Below, one piece after another: positions 8,698 through 17,858 of a DNA stretch of 64,000 nt. A program made the translations under genes and the position numbers. The notes under the pieces are model-generated. The model was not told the DNA's origin. It searched no databases and saw only the letters and a program-made list of their open reading frames with translations. Every line of letters begins with the position of its first letter. Positions within the stretch are counted from its first letter, which is position 1. Origin of the DNA: Lachnospiraceae bacterium C6A11 (GTDB taxonomy: Bacteria > Bacillota > Clostridia > Lachnospirales > Lachnospiraceae); assembly GCA_000702245.1 (NCBI GenBank), contig JNKY01000010.1:186001-250000 (forward strand), given 5' to 3'.

Positions 8698-9723
8698 ATG
8701 GGTGATGTTAAGATGATCAGTCCTGAAGTGCCAAATATGCCATGGCAGGACAGGCCTGAAGGAAAACTTAAGGGTGCCCCGATCTGGAGATATAAGGAGA
8801 ATCCTATTATCAACCGTAACCCGGTTGAAAGTGTTGCTAGAATATTTAACAGTGCCGTTATACCTTATGAAGGTAAGTTCGTCGGAGTTTTCAGAGGCGA
8901 GCAGAGAAACGGCATCTCAATGATATACTTCGGAAGAAGTGACGACGGTATTCATTGGAATATCGATGAAGAGAAGATTCATTTTGTGAATGAGGCGGGA
9001 GAGCCTTTCCAGCCGATCTACGCATACGATCCGAGACTTGTTAAGGTTGAGGATACTTATTACATGATGTGGTGCCAGGATTTCTACGGCGCTGCTATCG
9101 GACTTGCCAAGACAACGGATTTCAAGACCTTTACAAGAATTGACAATCCATTTATCCCATTCAATAGAAATGCAGTGCTTTTCCCAAGAAGGATCAACGG
9201 AAACTATGTAATGCTTTCACGTCCTTCTGACAGCGGACATACACCATTCGGTGACATTTTCCTTTCAGAAAGCCCTGACATGACTTACTGGGGCAAGCAC
9301 AGACACGTTATGAGCAGAAGCCAGGAATGGTGGGAGTCTCTCAAGATAGGCGGCGGTGCGGCTCCTATCGAAACAACAGAAGGCTGGCTCCTTTTCTACC
9401 ACGGTGTAAGCGGAACCTGCAACGGTTATGTTTATTCAATAGGCGGAACTATTCTGGATATAGACAATCCTTCAGTGGTTAAATACCGCTGCGAGAACTT
9501 CCTCCTCACTCCTGAAGAGTGGTACGAGGAGAGAGGATTCGTTCCGAATGTATGCTTCCCATGTGCAACCATACATGATTCGGCAACAGGCAGGATAGCG
9601 CTTTACTACGGATGTGCTGACAGCTATGTCGGCCTCGCATTTACAAAGGTCGATGAGATAGTCGATTATATCAAGTCACACAGCGTTGTGCGCTCTGATG
9701 ATACTGAGATCGGTATAAGATAG
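8698..9723 (+). CDS. GH130-family beta-mannoside phosphorylase
   Basis: This is a predicted cytoplasmic phosphorylase that cleaves beta-1,4-mannosidic links with phosphate to give mannose 1-phosphate. It has 341 aa and no signal peptide. AAGGAG (8685-8690) sits 7 nt before ATG 8698, and an ATG at 8692 is too close to it. Family features include the five-bladed propeller pattern, VARIFNSAV near residues 46-54, FRGEQ (66-70) and AYDPRL with Asp111, the likely general acid in GH130. Length and motifs fit the mannosyl-glucose or mannooligosaccharide phosphorylase groups; the sequence alone does not say which. Neighbouring transporter, alpha-galactosidase and esterases agree with mannan-derived substrates. 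Confidence 0.88.
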   Translation: MGDVKMISPEVPNMPWQDRPEGKLKGAPIWRYKENPIINRNPVESVARIFNSAVIPYEGKFVGVFRGEQRNGISMIYFGRSDDGIHWNIDEEKIHFVNEAGEPFQPIYAYDPRLVKVEDTYYMMWCQDFYGAAIGLAKTTDFKTFTRIDNPFIPFNRNAVLFPRRINGNYVMLSRPSDSGHTPFGDIFLSESPDMTYWGKHRHVMSRSQEWWESLKIGGGAAPIETTEGWLLFYHGVSGTCNGYVYSIGGTILDIDNPSVVKYRCENFLLTPEEWYEERGFVPNVCFPCATIHDSATGRIALYYGCADSYVGLAFTKVDEIVDYIKSHSVVRSDDTEIGIR

Positions 9724-9764
9724 ATGATGATCACTAACCCCTGGTGATATCATAAATGATATAG

Positions 9765-9818
9765 CGGTCGGATATATTCCGATATTTGGATCTGGGAATA
9801 TATCCGGCCGTTTGTTAT
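9765..9818 (+). terminator. Hairpin terminator between GH130 and GH36 genes
   Basis: CGGTCGGATATATTCC (9765-9780) pairs with GGAATATATCCGGCCG (9795-9810) at 15 of 16 positions, and TTTGTTAT follows. It lies only about 14 nt before the next start codon, so it may only partly stop transcription and so reduce expression of the alpha-galactosidase. Confidence 0.6.
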
Positions 9819-9831
9819 ACGAGGAATTAAT

Positions 9832-12048
9832 ATGACTGGTAATAAAGAATTCGGAATATTTTTTGATGAAAAGAACATGACCTTCCTGATTCAGACAGAG
9901 AAGGCGTCTTATGTAATGGCTGTGGTGAATGGTTATCTCGGCCATGTTTACTTTGGAAAGAAACTGGGAAGTGCACCGGGGCTTTCGAGCCTCAGGATGG
10001 GTGATTACACTTATCTTGCGGGTAAGCCGGGAGATAAATGCACCTTTATGGATGGATTTCCTTTTGAATATAGTATCAGCGGAACCGGCGATTTCAGGGC
10101 TTGTCCACTTGTTGTTAAGAATGAAAACGGTTTCTATGGCGGCGAGTTGAAATACAGTTCACACAGTATTTACAAGGGCAAGAAACCTCTTCCGGGACTT
10201 CCTGCAACCTTTGGAACGGAGGATGACACCAGGTCCCTTGATATTACACTTACCGATGAGGTGCTGGGACTGAAGGTTATTCTGACCTACAGTATTTATA
10301 AGGAAATCGATGCGGTTACTAGAAGTGTAAGGGTAGAACTGTCAAGTGATTCGAAAATATATATTGAAAAGATAATGAGTGCTTCTCTTGAGATGCCTTG
10401 TGATGATAAGGAGATAATAACTCTTCACGGATCGTGGGCCAGAGAAAGGATACCTGACAGAAGAGTTATTGGGCACGGCACCACAAGTATTTCATCGAGC
10501 CGCGGAATATCTTCGCACCAGGAGCATCCTTTTGCAGCATTTGTGTCGCCTGACTGCACAGAAGAGGGCGGCGAGGCGCTTGCCCTGAGTTTTGTTTATT
10601 CAGGGAACTTTCTTGCGGAGGCTGAGAGAACACAGCATGATATGCTCCGTATAAATATGGGCATCAATCCGGACAACTTCTCATGGGAGCTTTGTCAAGG
10701 TGACAGCTTCACTGCGCCTGAGGTGATAATGGTTTATTCATCAGAGGGTCTCAGTGCCATGACAAACAGCTTCCATGAGATTATCAGAAAACACCTTATC
10801 AGAAGCAGGTACCTGCACAAAAAGAGACCGGTGCTTCTGAACAACTGGGAGGCTACCTACTTTGATTTTACGGAGGAAAAGCTCCTCAGACTGGCTGAAA
10901 CAGCTAAAAAAGCCGGCATCGAAATGCTGGTAATGGATGACGGATGGTTCGGAAAACGTGACAGTGACAACTGCTCTCTGGGAGACTGGAAGGTTGACAG
11001 AAGAAAGCTTCCGAACGGTGTGGATGGTCTGGCTGAAAAGATAAATGAGATAGGACTTGAGATGGGCATCTGGTTCGAGCCTGAGATGATCTCGCCGGAC
11101 TCAGATCTCTTTAGAGCACATCCGGATTATGCTATACAGATACCGGGCAGGGCTCCGTCCGAATGCAGAAATCAGTTCGTTCTGGATATTACCAGAAAAG
11201 AGGTCAGAGACTGCATCTTTGAGCAGATATCCGACATACTTAAAACAGCTAATATTAAATACATAAAATGGGATATGAACAGGCCTCTTACCGATGTAGG
11301 AAGCATCACCACAGGAGGCGGTGAATTCCACCACAGATATATGCTTGCGGTTTATGAGCTGCAGGAAAGACTGCTTTCAGAGTATCCGGATCTTCTTCTG
11401 GAAAACTGCACCTCGGGCGGCGGTAGATTCGATCCGGGAATGATGTATTTCAGCCCTCAGATTTGGTGCTCGGATGATACGGACGCTATTGAAAGGCTTG
11501 CGATCCAGGAGGGAACAGCGCTTATTTATCCGCTTTCTGTGATCGGTGCTCACGTAAGTATCTGCCCGAATCATATTGTGGGAAGGACTACCGATCTTAA
11601 GACAAGAGGCTATGTTGCGCTTGCGGGGACCTTCGGCTATGAGATGGATATCAACAGACTGAGCGATGAGGAGCTTTCAGAGATTGCCGGTCAGATAAAG
11701 ATGTATCATAAATATAACGACCTTGTAAGAGAGGGCGACTACTACAGACTGATAAGCAGCAACAGGCTTGTGAAGAAGAATCGCGATAATACATCATACT
11801 CGTGGATGGTTGTTTCCAAGGATGGTTCGGAGGCGCTTATGACCTATGTTCAGGCCAGAGGCAATGCAAATACAAGGCCGGAAAAGGTTAAGCTGAGAGG
11901 CCTCTGTCCGGGTTCGGATTATGAGCTTCCTGACGGAAGAAGCTTTAGAGGCGACGAGCTTATGAATATAGGCTTTGTGACGGATAAGATATACGGCGAC
12001 GGTGCCGCAAGTCTCTATTATTTCAGGAGAAAAGATAATGAGTTATAA
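9832..12048 (+). CDS. GH36 alpha-galactosidase
   Basis: This retaining alpha-galactosidase removes alpha-1,6-galactose side groups, for example from galactomanno-oligosaccharides or raffinose-type sugars. It has 738 aa, the usual length of tetrameric clostridial GH36 enzymes, and no signal peptide, so it is cytoplasmic. An N-terminal beta-sandwich (to about residue 340) precedes a TIM barrel with MDDGWFG. The nucleophile is Asp481 in KWDMNR, and the acid/base is Asp548 (or 549) in CSDDTDA. ENCTSGGGRFD is also present. The start ATG at 9832 follows GAGGA. The CE2-type esterase overlaps its 3' end, a sign of translational coupling. Confidence 0.94.
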   Translation: MTGNKEFGIFFDEKNMTFLIQTEKASYVMAVVNGYLGHVYFGKKLGSAPGLSSLRMGDYTYLAGKPGDKCTFMDGFPFEYSISGTGDFRACPLVVKNENGFYGGELKYSSHSIYKGKKPLPGLPATFGTEDDTRSLDITLTDEVLGLKVILTYSIYKEIDAVTRSVRVELSSDSKIYIEKIMSASLEMPCDDKEIITLHGSWARERIPDRRVIGHGTTSISSSRGISSHQEHPFAAFVSPDCTEEGGEALALSFVYSGNFLAEAERTQHDMLRINMGINPDNFSWELCQGDSFTAPEVIMVYSSEGLSAMTNSFHEIIRKHLIRSRYLHKKRPVLLNNWEATYFDFTEEKLLRLAETAKKAGIEMLVMDDGWFGKRDSDNCSLGDWKVDRRKLPNGVDGLAEKINEIGLEMGIWFEPEMISPDSDLFRAHPDYAIQIPGRAPSECRNQFVLDITRKEVRDCIFEQISDILKTANIKYIKWDMNRPLTDVGSITTGGGEFHHRYMLAVYELQERLLSEYPDLLLENCTSGGGRFDPGMMYFSPQIWCSDDTDAIERLAIQEGTALIYPLSVIGAHVSICPNHIVGRTTDLKTRGYVALAGTFGYEMDINRLSDEELSEIAGQIKMYHKYNDLVREGDYYRLISSNRLVKKNRDNTSYSWMVVSKDGSEALMTYVQARGNANTRPEKVKLRGLCPGSDYELPDGRSFRGDELMNIGFVTDKIYGDGAASLYYFRRKDNEL

Positions 12049-13051
12049 GATAAATAAGGATACAGAATACATACGCTTTCAGGGAAGAATATGCTTCAGA
12101 GAGGACACGGCCGTGCTGGGCTATACAAACAGCAGCATGACATTTAAGCTTAAAGGAAAGAAGCTTTCGGCAAAGTTTACAACAAGTACCACAGAGGAGA
12201 TAAATGCGCCGGGACTCAGAGTATATATAGATGGCAAAAAGGATAAGGATATCGTTCTTAGAAACAGTGAAGCAGAGGTTATAGATATTGCGGTATTTCC
12301 GGAGGAAGGACTGCATGAGATAAGGCTTGTGAAGATCACTGAGGCAGGTATGTCGTGGGCGGCTGTGAGTGAACTGACAGCAGAGGGCGAGCTGCTTCCG
12401 GTAGAAGAGGATAAGAGAGGAAAGATACTTTTCATCGGTGATTCCATAACCTGCGGTTATGGAGTCCTGGGCGCTCCGGACGCGGAATATACGGTAAGAG
12501 ATGAAGATGGCGAGCTTTGTTATGCGGCATTGGTTGCGCGTAAGCTGGATCTTAATGCGGAGTGGGTTTCTGTTTCGGGCTACGGTATGTATGTTGAATA
12601 CACCGGCGATCCTGAAGGGATACTTCCAAGAGTATTTAATTATCAGAATGCCTTTTATGACAAAGAGGAGAGAGCGGATCTTTCACGTTTCATTCCGGAT
12701 AATATAATCGTGAATCTCGGAACAAATGATTCCGGTCCGATGACTGATAATATACTGATACAGAAAGGCTATCTGGCAAGGTATGAGAGTTTTCTTTATT
12801 CACTTCGCATAGCTTATCCTGATGCAAATATCATCTGTGTTCTGGGTACGCTTGCACCGGGATATTATAAATACGTTCAGCAGGTTCTGGACAAGGTGAA
12901 GGCTGACGGCTTCACGAAAATCTACGGATTGGAGCTTCCGGAGCATGATGTAGAGCATGATGGTATGGCTTCGGGTCATCCTTCAAGGATAACTCATGAG
13001 AAGGATGCTGACAGGATAGTGGCATTTATGAAGGAGAATAAACTGGTCTAA
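12038..13051 (+). CDS. CE2-type SGNH acetylesterase
   Basis: This is a predicted cytoplasmic esterase that removes acetyl groups from sugar hydroxyls of imported oligosaccharides, 337 aa. ATG 12038 overlaps the end of the GH36 gene and has AGGAG at 12025-12029; an in-frame GTG at 12002 lacks that support. An N-terminal jelly-roll (about residues 1-120) precedes an SGNH domain with GDSITCGYG (Ser136), LGTND and a C-terminal catalytic His in GHPSR (His314). The two-domain layout is typical of CE2 enzymes, which act on acetylated xylo- or mannooligosaccharides. The substrate is inferred from context. Confidence 0.85.
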   Translation: MSYKINKDTEYIRFQGRICFREDTAVLGYTNSSMTFKLKGKKLSAKFTTSTTEEINAPGLRVYIDGKKDKDIVLRNSEAEVIDIAVFPEEGLHEIRLVKITEAGMSWAAVSELTAEGELLPVEEDKRGKILFIGDSITCGYGVLGAPDAEYTVRDEDGELCYAALVARKLDLNAEWVSVSGYGMYVEYTGDPEGILPRVFNYQNAFYDKEERADLSRFIPDNIIVNLGTNDSGPMTDNILIQKGYLARYESFLYSLRIAYPDANIICVLGTLAPGYYKYVQQVLDKVKADGFTKIYGLELPEHDVEHDGMASGHPSRITHEKDADRIVAFMKENKLV

Positions 13052-13139
13052 CGATAGGCCGTGATAGTGATGGAACCAAGGTGATCCGGCGATGGATCAG
13101 ATTAGACTAGGTTGGAAAAATCACAGGGAGGAAAAAAAT

Positions 13140-14729
13140 ATGAGGCTTGCGGCTATATTCTCTGATCATATGGTTCTGCAGAGAGATAAGACTGTTTATG
13201 TCTTCGGCGAAACGGAAAAAGCTGTAAATGTGAGCGTAAGAATAGATGATATTGAGGCGGAGGTTTTTGTAGAGGCCGGTATTTTCACCATAGGGCTTCC
13301 GAAGCATCCTGCAGGCGGACCGTACACAATGACAGTCAGGGCTTATCAGGAAAAGGACAATGAACCTGTATTTGAAAAAGAAATCAGGGATGTGTATTTT
13401 GGCGAAGTCTGGATAGAGAACGGCCAGTCAAATATAGAATTTGAAATACAGAATGCAGAGGGTGGACAGGCGGAGCTGGAGTCTGCGGATCTGCCTATGA
13501 TAAGATATTTCAAATCGATCAAGACTCCGGTGGTGGATGATGCACTGCTGGAGGCAGAGGAGAAGCTGACGTGGCATAGACTAACAGACGGAGACTTCAG
13601 GGATATGTCCGGTGTGGGATATTTCTTCGCAAAGAAGCTTCATGCAGAGCTTGATGTACCGATCGGAATAGTGGACTGCTATCAGGGCGGAACCTCCATA
13701 AGCTGCTGGCTTACTGAGGATAGACTTGCGAAATATGATGAGGGCAGGAAATATCAGGAAGAATTTGAGGAGAGTATAAAGGGCCAGACTGAGGAGGAGT
13801 ACAATAGACTGCTCCTTACCTACAACGAGATGGTTGAGAAGCATCTTACGCTGGCTGCCGAGGCGAAGGCGAAGAATCCGGATATAACACCGGAAGAGCT
13901 CTCTGCAGTGGCAGGTGACTATCCGTGGCCGCCTCCGATGGGACTTAAGTCAGCCTTCAGACCGAGCGGTCTCTTCCATACGATGATTGAAAGAATTGCG
14001 CCATACCAGAGCCGCGGACTTATTTATTACCAGGGCGAAGAAGATGCTGTAAAATACGATAGATATGAAATACTCCTGAAGGAGCTTATCACAGAATTTA
14101 GAGAGACCTTCCTGGATATAGAGCTTCCTGTTGTTATACTTCAGCTTCCGATGTTCATAGGAAGAGGTGCGGAGGATAAACGTGAGTGGGCTTACATCAG
14201 AAAGGCGCAGGACAGTGCTGTAAAAGCTTCGGAGGGTACGCTGATAGTTTCACTCATCGACTGCGGTGAATATGATAACGTTCATCCGGTGGATAAGAAA
14301 ACTCCGGGTGAGAGAACTGCTGTAAGGATTATGAAGGATGTTTACGGGCTTGAAGCAGGAAAAGCAGAGCCTGAGCTGGCAGAGATTACTGAAGCTTCGG
14401 GATTCAAATATATCCTGAGCTTCCTTAATGCCGAAGACGGACTTATAACGGCTGACAACAAGCTGATCGACCTAAGAAAAGAGCTGGCGGAATCAGCTGA
14501 TAACCGTAACGATACTGCTTCGACGGATCATATTTTTGGCTTTGAAATATGTCTTAAAGGAAGCAATGAATGGAGCATTCCTTCTAATATCAGTATCGAA
14601 GGAGACAAGGTTGTGATCATCTCGTCTGAAGAGCTTGAAGGCGTCAGATATGGCTTCTTTGATTACGGAAAAGTGAATCTCTATAACAAAGCTATGATGC
14701 CGGTCAGACCGTTTGAATATAGCTTATAA
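13140..14729 (+). CDS. Sialate O-acetylesterase-like (SASA) sugar esterase, copy 1
   Basis: It has 529 aa, starting at ATG 13140, with GGGAGG 8 nt upstream (13126-13131). The N-terminal MRLAAIFSDHMVLQRDK and the NGQSN block (Ser97) are hallmarks of the SASA/SGNH family. A His in VHPVDK completes the active site. No signal peptide is visible, so it probably works in the cytoplasm on acetylated oligosaccharides together with the CE2 esterase. A paralog of similar plan lies at 32994-34763. The name sialate esterase is a family label; nothing here points to sialic acid. The gene follows CE2 by 88 nt and is the last gene of the locus before a new promoter. Confidence 0.8.
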   Translation: MRLAAIFSDHMVLQRDKTVYVFGETEKAVNVSVRIDDIEAEVFVEAGIFTIGLPKHPAGGPYTMTVRAYQEKDNEPVFEKEIRDVYFGEVWIENGQSNIEFEIQNAEGGQAELESADLPMIRYFKSIKTPVVDDALLEAEEKLTWHRLTDGDFRDMSGVGYFFAKKLHAELDVPIGIVDCYQGGTSISCWLTEDRLAKYDEGRKYQEEFEESIKGQTEEEYNRLLLTYNEMVEKHLTLAAEAKAKNPDITPEELSAVAGDYPWPPPMGLKSAFRPSGLFHTMIERIAPYQSRGLIYYQGEEDAVKYDRYEILLKELITEFRETFLDIELPVVILQLPMFIGRGAEDKREWAYIRKAQDSAVKASEGTLIVSLIDCGEYDNVHPVDKKTPGERTAVRIMKDVYGLEAGKAEPELAEITEASGFKYILSFLNAEDGLITADNKLIDLRKELAESADNRNDTASTDHIFGFEICLKGSNEWSIPSNISIEGDKVVIISSEELEGVRYGFFDYGKVNLYNKAMMPVRPFEYSL

Positions 14730-14745
14730 TGATGAAATCTTTGAC

Positions 14746-14774
14746 TTGTCAGACAATACTGTATTTTGTATAAT
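14746..14774 (+). promoter_or_regulatory. Promoter of the LacI-like/GGDEF gene
   Basis: TTGTCA (14746-14751) and TATAAT (14769-14774) are separated by 17 nt. The leader then holds a small hairpin, CTCCCG (14817-14822) with CGGGAG (14832-14837), upstream of the ribosome binding site GAGG at 14851. Confidence 0.65.
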
Positions 14775-14858
14775 ATTGTTACGACAGATTAATTGAGTGC
14801 GATAATCAGGTTATTCCTCCCGGGCGTCTGTCGGGAGAAATGCTGTTTTTGAGGTAAC

Positions 14859-17165
14859 ATGAGAATGAAAAACATAGCATTTCTTACCAGCGGAATCATG
14901 GATTATCTGTCATCGGACGCATGGAACGGTATCAAAAATGCAGCAAGAAACGATGATGTTAATCTTATTACGGTTCCACTGAAATATATTGCCCGCGATC
15001 TGAACGGGCTTCCTGATCGATATGAATATCAGTATGAGGTAACAGCAAGCTTTCTGAAGAAGGAAAGTATTGATGGTCTTATTGTTGCGGCTGATTATAT
15101 CGGATGCCTGACAACCAGAGAGGTTCTTGAGGATTTTATAAGGTCACTGGACGATATTCCTATGGTGCTTATGGCTTCACGTATTAAGGGATATCCGGGG
15201 GTGACCTTTGATAATGTCACGGGAATCAAGGAGGCGCTCAGTTACCTTATTGAGAAGAAGGGCATCAGAAATATTGGAATGATAGGCGGACCTGATTGGA
15301 ACAACGATGCCCATGAGAGAAGACTGGCTTACGAGGAATGCCTGCGTGAGCATGGTATAGAGATAAAGGACAACTGGTATATAGAGGGTGACCTTACAGA
15401 GCGGGTGATCGTGGAAGCAGGTGAGCTTCTTGATATGGCGCCGGAGCTTCAGGCCATATTCTGCGTAAATGATTCTACGGCAATCGGTCTCTATGATGTG
15501 ATGCGCCGCAGAGGACTTGAACCGGGAAGTGACATATGCGTTTTCGGTTTTGATAATCTGGTCAGCGGAGCCATGATGAATCCATCGCTGTCTACCATCG
15601 ATGCAAATACAACCGAGCTTGCGGGATATGCATACAAGATGCTGATGCGCATGCTTTGCGGTGAAGAGGTGGGCGAGGAGAAAATACCGACAAGATTCAT
15701 CTGCCGTGATTCCTTCGGAAACGCAAATGATGCAGTGGATCGTGGCGGTGACCAGCTGATCTCCAAGCTTTTCCTTGATCATTATTTCGATCAGGTATTT
15801 TATCGTTACAGAAATCATGAGATGGAGGACGGTTCTCAGCTTCGTCTCAGGTTTATCGAGGTTATGTCGGAAATGATCGATATCACAAGACGTATAGATG
15901 TTGACGATGCCGGCATCAGGCGTCTTACGGATAAGATAAAATCCTTCCTGAAAAACGGTGCGTTGGATTATACCGATTATGATGAACTGATCCCTTATAT
16001 GCAGAGGGTTCACAGTGAGGTGACAAAGTGTTTTACCGATGATATGCGTAAAAAGAGGGCCAGCGAGGTTCTTGCTGTGCTCTACAAATATATAATAAAG
16101 ATACAGAACAACAGAAATGTTAAATACAAGGAGCATCTTGATCATATTCTTTATTCCATGAAGACGCTTGTGAGGGACAGCCTTAACTTCTCCTATGCAA
16201 ACGATCTTAGCTATGTGGAGCTGGTGTCGCACCTTGACTGGATGGATATCAGGAATGCTTATGTGTATATATTTGAGAAGCCTATCGTGCGACTGCAGCA
16301 GGAGCTGGTGGATACGTCCATACCGATCAGGCTTAAGGCAACACTCAAGAATGGCGTTCCCGAAAGTGTGCCTTTCAACAGACAGCCTGTTACCTGTGAA
16401 GAGCTTTTTAATAATGCCGAGATGGGCGATGAAAAAAAGGAACTTGTTATGATGCCGCTGTATTTCGGGGATACGGTATATGGACTCATACTTCATGACC
16501 TTACGGAAATGACCTTCCGAAATGGCGAATTCCTTACCAATCAGCTTGGAACGGCTGCCAGAATGATAGAGGTCCTTCGTGTAAATAATGAGGTGCAGAA
16601 GCAGCTTGAAGACAGTATTGCAGTAATGAGGCAGCATAATATTGAGCTGGATAAGCTTTCGAGAAACGATGTTCTGACGGGCATACTCAACAGGCGCGGC
16701 TTTAATGAAACGGCTGAGGAAATAATTACCGAGAATAAACAGGCCGGCAGAGATACTCTCATATCATATGTTGATATGAATAACCTGAAGATCATCAATG
16801 ATCGTTTCGGACATGAAGAAGGAGACTTTTCACTTCAGACAATTAGTAGTATACTGATGGATGTTGTTGGTGATAATGGTATAGTCGGACGAATCGGTGG
16901 TGATGAATACGCCTTCGTTTATTCGGGAATACTTCAAGGGAAGGAAATAGCCGACAGGATAAAGGCAACATTTGAAGAGTTTAATAAAAACAGCGTGAAG
17001 CCGTACAATATTTCCGTGTCCTGTGGCTTCTGTCTGGTTGCCGGTGCAGACAAGGAGATGACTCTGGAGGAAGCAATGTCTATAGCCGACAGAGATCTTT
17101 ATATCGCTAAGCAGAGTAAGGACAACAGGATCATAAAAAACAGAAACGGCAGAAAGATTAGCTGA
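14859..17165 (+). CDS. Soluble LacI-like sensor fused to GGDEF diguanylate cyclase
   Basis: It has 768 aa and no membrane helix or signal peptide. Residues about 4-290 match the sugar-binding domain of LacI/GalR regulators (for example IFCVNDSTAIGLYDVMRRRG and VFGFDN), but the DNA-binding HTH is absent. A helical or GAF-like middle region (about 300-600) follows. The C-terminal GGDEF domain carries the active-site motif GGDEY at 680-684 and no obvious RxxD inhibitory site upstream. The likely role is to sense a cytoplasmic sugar and change cyclic-di-GMP synthesis. It lies directly after the oligosaccharide locus under its own promoter. The start could also be ATG 14865, which has a better distance from GAGG (14851-14854). 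Confidence 0.88.
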   Translation: MRMKNIAFLTSGIMDYLSSDAWNGIKNAARNDDVNLITVPLKYIARDLNGLPDRYEYQYEVTASFLKKESIDGLIVAADYIGCLTTREVLEDFIRSLDDIPMVLMASRIKGYPGVTFDNVTGIKEALSYLIEKKGIRNIGMIGGPDWNNDAHERRLAYEECLREHGIEIKDNWYIEGDLTERVIVEAGELLDMAPELQAIFCVNDSTAIGLYDVMRRRGLEPGSDICVFGFDNLVSGAMMNPSLSTIDANTTELAGYAYKMLMRMLCGEEVGEEKIPTRFICRDSFGNANDAVDRGGDQLISKLFLDHYFDQVFYRYRNHEMEDGSQLRLRFIEVMSEMIDITRRIDVDDAGIRRLTDKIKSFLKNGALDYTDYDELIPYMQRVHSEVTKCFTDDMRKKRASEVLAVLYKYIIKIQNNRNVKYKEHLDHILYSMKTLVRDSLNFSYANDLSYVELVSHLDWMDIRNAYVYIFEKPIVRLQQELVDTSIPIRLKATLKNGVPESVPFNRQPVTCEELFNNAEMGDEKKELVMMPLYFGDTVYGLILHDLTEMTFRNGEFLTNQLGTAARMIEVLRVNNEVQKQLEDSIAVMRQHNIELDKLSRNDVLTGILNRRGFNETAEEIITENKQAGRDTLISYVDMNNLKIINDRFGHEEGDFSLQTISSILMDVVGDNGIVGRIGGDEYAFVYSGILQGKEIADRIKATFEEFNKNSVKPYNISVSCGFCLVAGADKEMTLEEAMSIADRDLYIAKQSKDNRIIKNRNGRKIS

Positions 17166-17181
17166 CAGAAAGGACAGAAAA

Positions 17182-17826
17182 ATGAGCAGATCTATAGCAG
17201 TACTCGGACTTGGACGTTTCGGCAAGAAGCTGGCGCTCAGTTTGTATGATATGGGTGAGGAGGTAATGGCCATCGATAAGAATGCCGAACTTGTTGAAGC
17301 GGTTTCGGGCGGCGTAACATACGCAGTCGAGGCGGACGTTTCAAATGCAGATGCACTTAAGGGCGTAAATATCGGAGATATGGATACCGTTGTGGTTGCA
17401 ATGGGATCAGATCTGACAGCAAGTATTATGGCGGTAATGGTTTCTAAGGAGCAAGGCGTTCCTCACGTCATAGCCAAGGCGGCAGATGAAAGAATGGGCG
17501 AGATACTGAAGAAGGTTGGAGCTGATAAGATAATATTTCCTGAGGAGGAGACCGGACTCAGAACAGCGAGAAGGCTGGCATCGGATTCCTTCCTTGACTT
17601 TTTCGATATAGATGACAATCTCTGTTTGGTAGAGATCATGCCTAAGCCGGAATGGATAGGAAAGAATCTTATAGAGCTTAATCTCAGAGAAAAATACAGG
17701 GTGAATGTTGTAGCTGTGAAGGATCACAGTGAGATGCGTTCCTTCATAGATCCGAAGAGACCTCTTGAGAATGATACAGAGCTCCTGGTCATCATAGAGA
17801 AGGCGGATCTGAAGCTTATCAAATAA
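17182..17826 (+). CDS. KtrA/TrkA-type potassium channel regulatory protein
   Basis: This cytosolic regulator has an N-terminal RCK_N Rossmann domain (GLGRFGKKLA at residues 7-16, acidic residues near 36) and a C-terminal RCK_C domain, 214 aa in all, the normal KtrA length. It normally gates a KtrB/TrkH potassium channel in response to nucleotides. No channel gene is adjacent, so the partner must be elsewhere. The gene starts 16 nt after the GGDEF gene stop, with AAAGGA before the ATG, and is likely co-transcribed. Some RCK proteins bind cyclic-di-AMP through RCK_C; that is not readable here. Confidence 0.88.
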   Translation: MSRSIAVLGLGRFGKKLALSLYDMGEEVMAIDKNAELVEAVSGGVTYAVEADVSNADALKGVNIGDMDTVVVAMGSDLTASIMAVMVSKEQGVPHVIAKAADERMGEILKKVGADKIIFPEEETGLRTARRLASDSFLDFFDIDDNLCLVEIMPKPEWIGKNLIELNLREKYRVNVVAVKDHSEMRSFIDPKRPLENDTELLVIIEKADLKLIK

Positions 17827-17858
17827 TGTATTAAATATAAACTAAGGAGGGTTTTGTT

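Noticed and set aside
13140-14729. Sialic-acid metabolism
   Set aside because: The sialate esterase name is a family label; no sialidase, lyase or nan genes are present, and the neighbours point to plant-type glycans.
15177-16637. 486-codon antisense frame over the GGDEF gene
   Set aside because: It opposes a well-supported domain protein and has atypical composition and no family motif.
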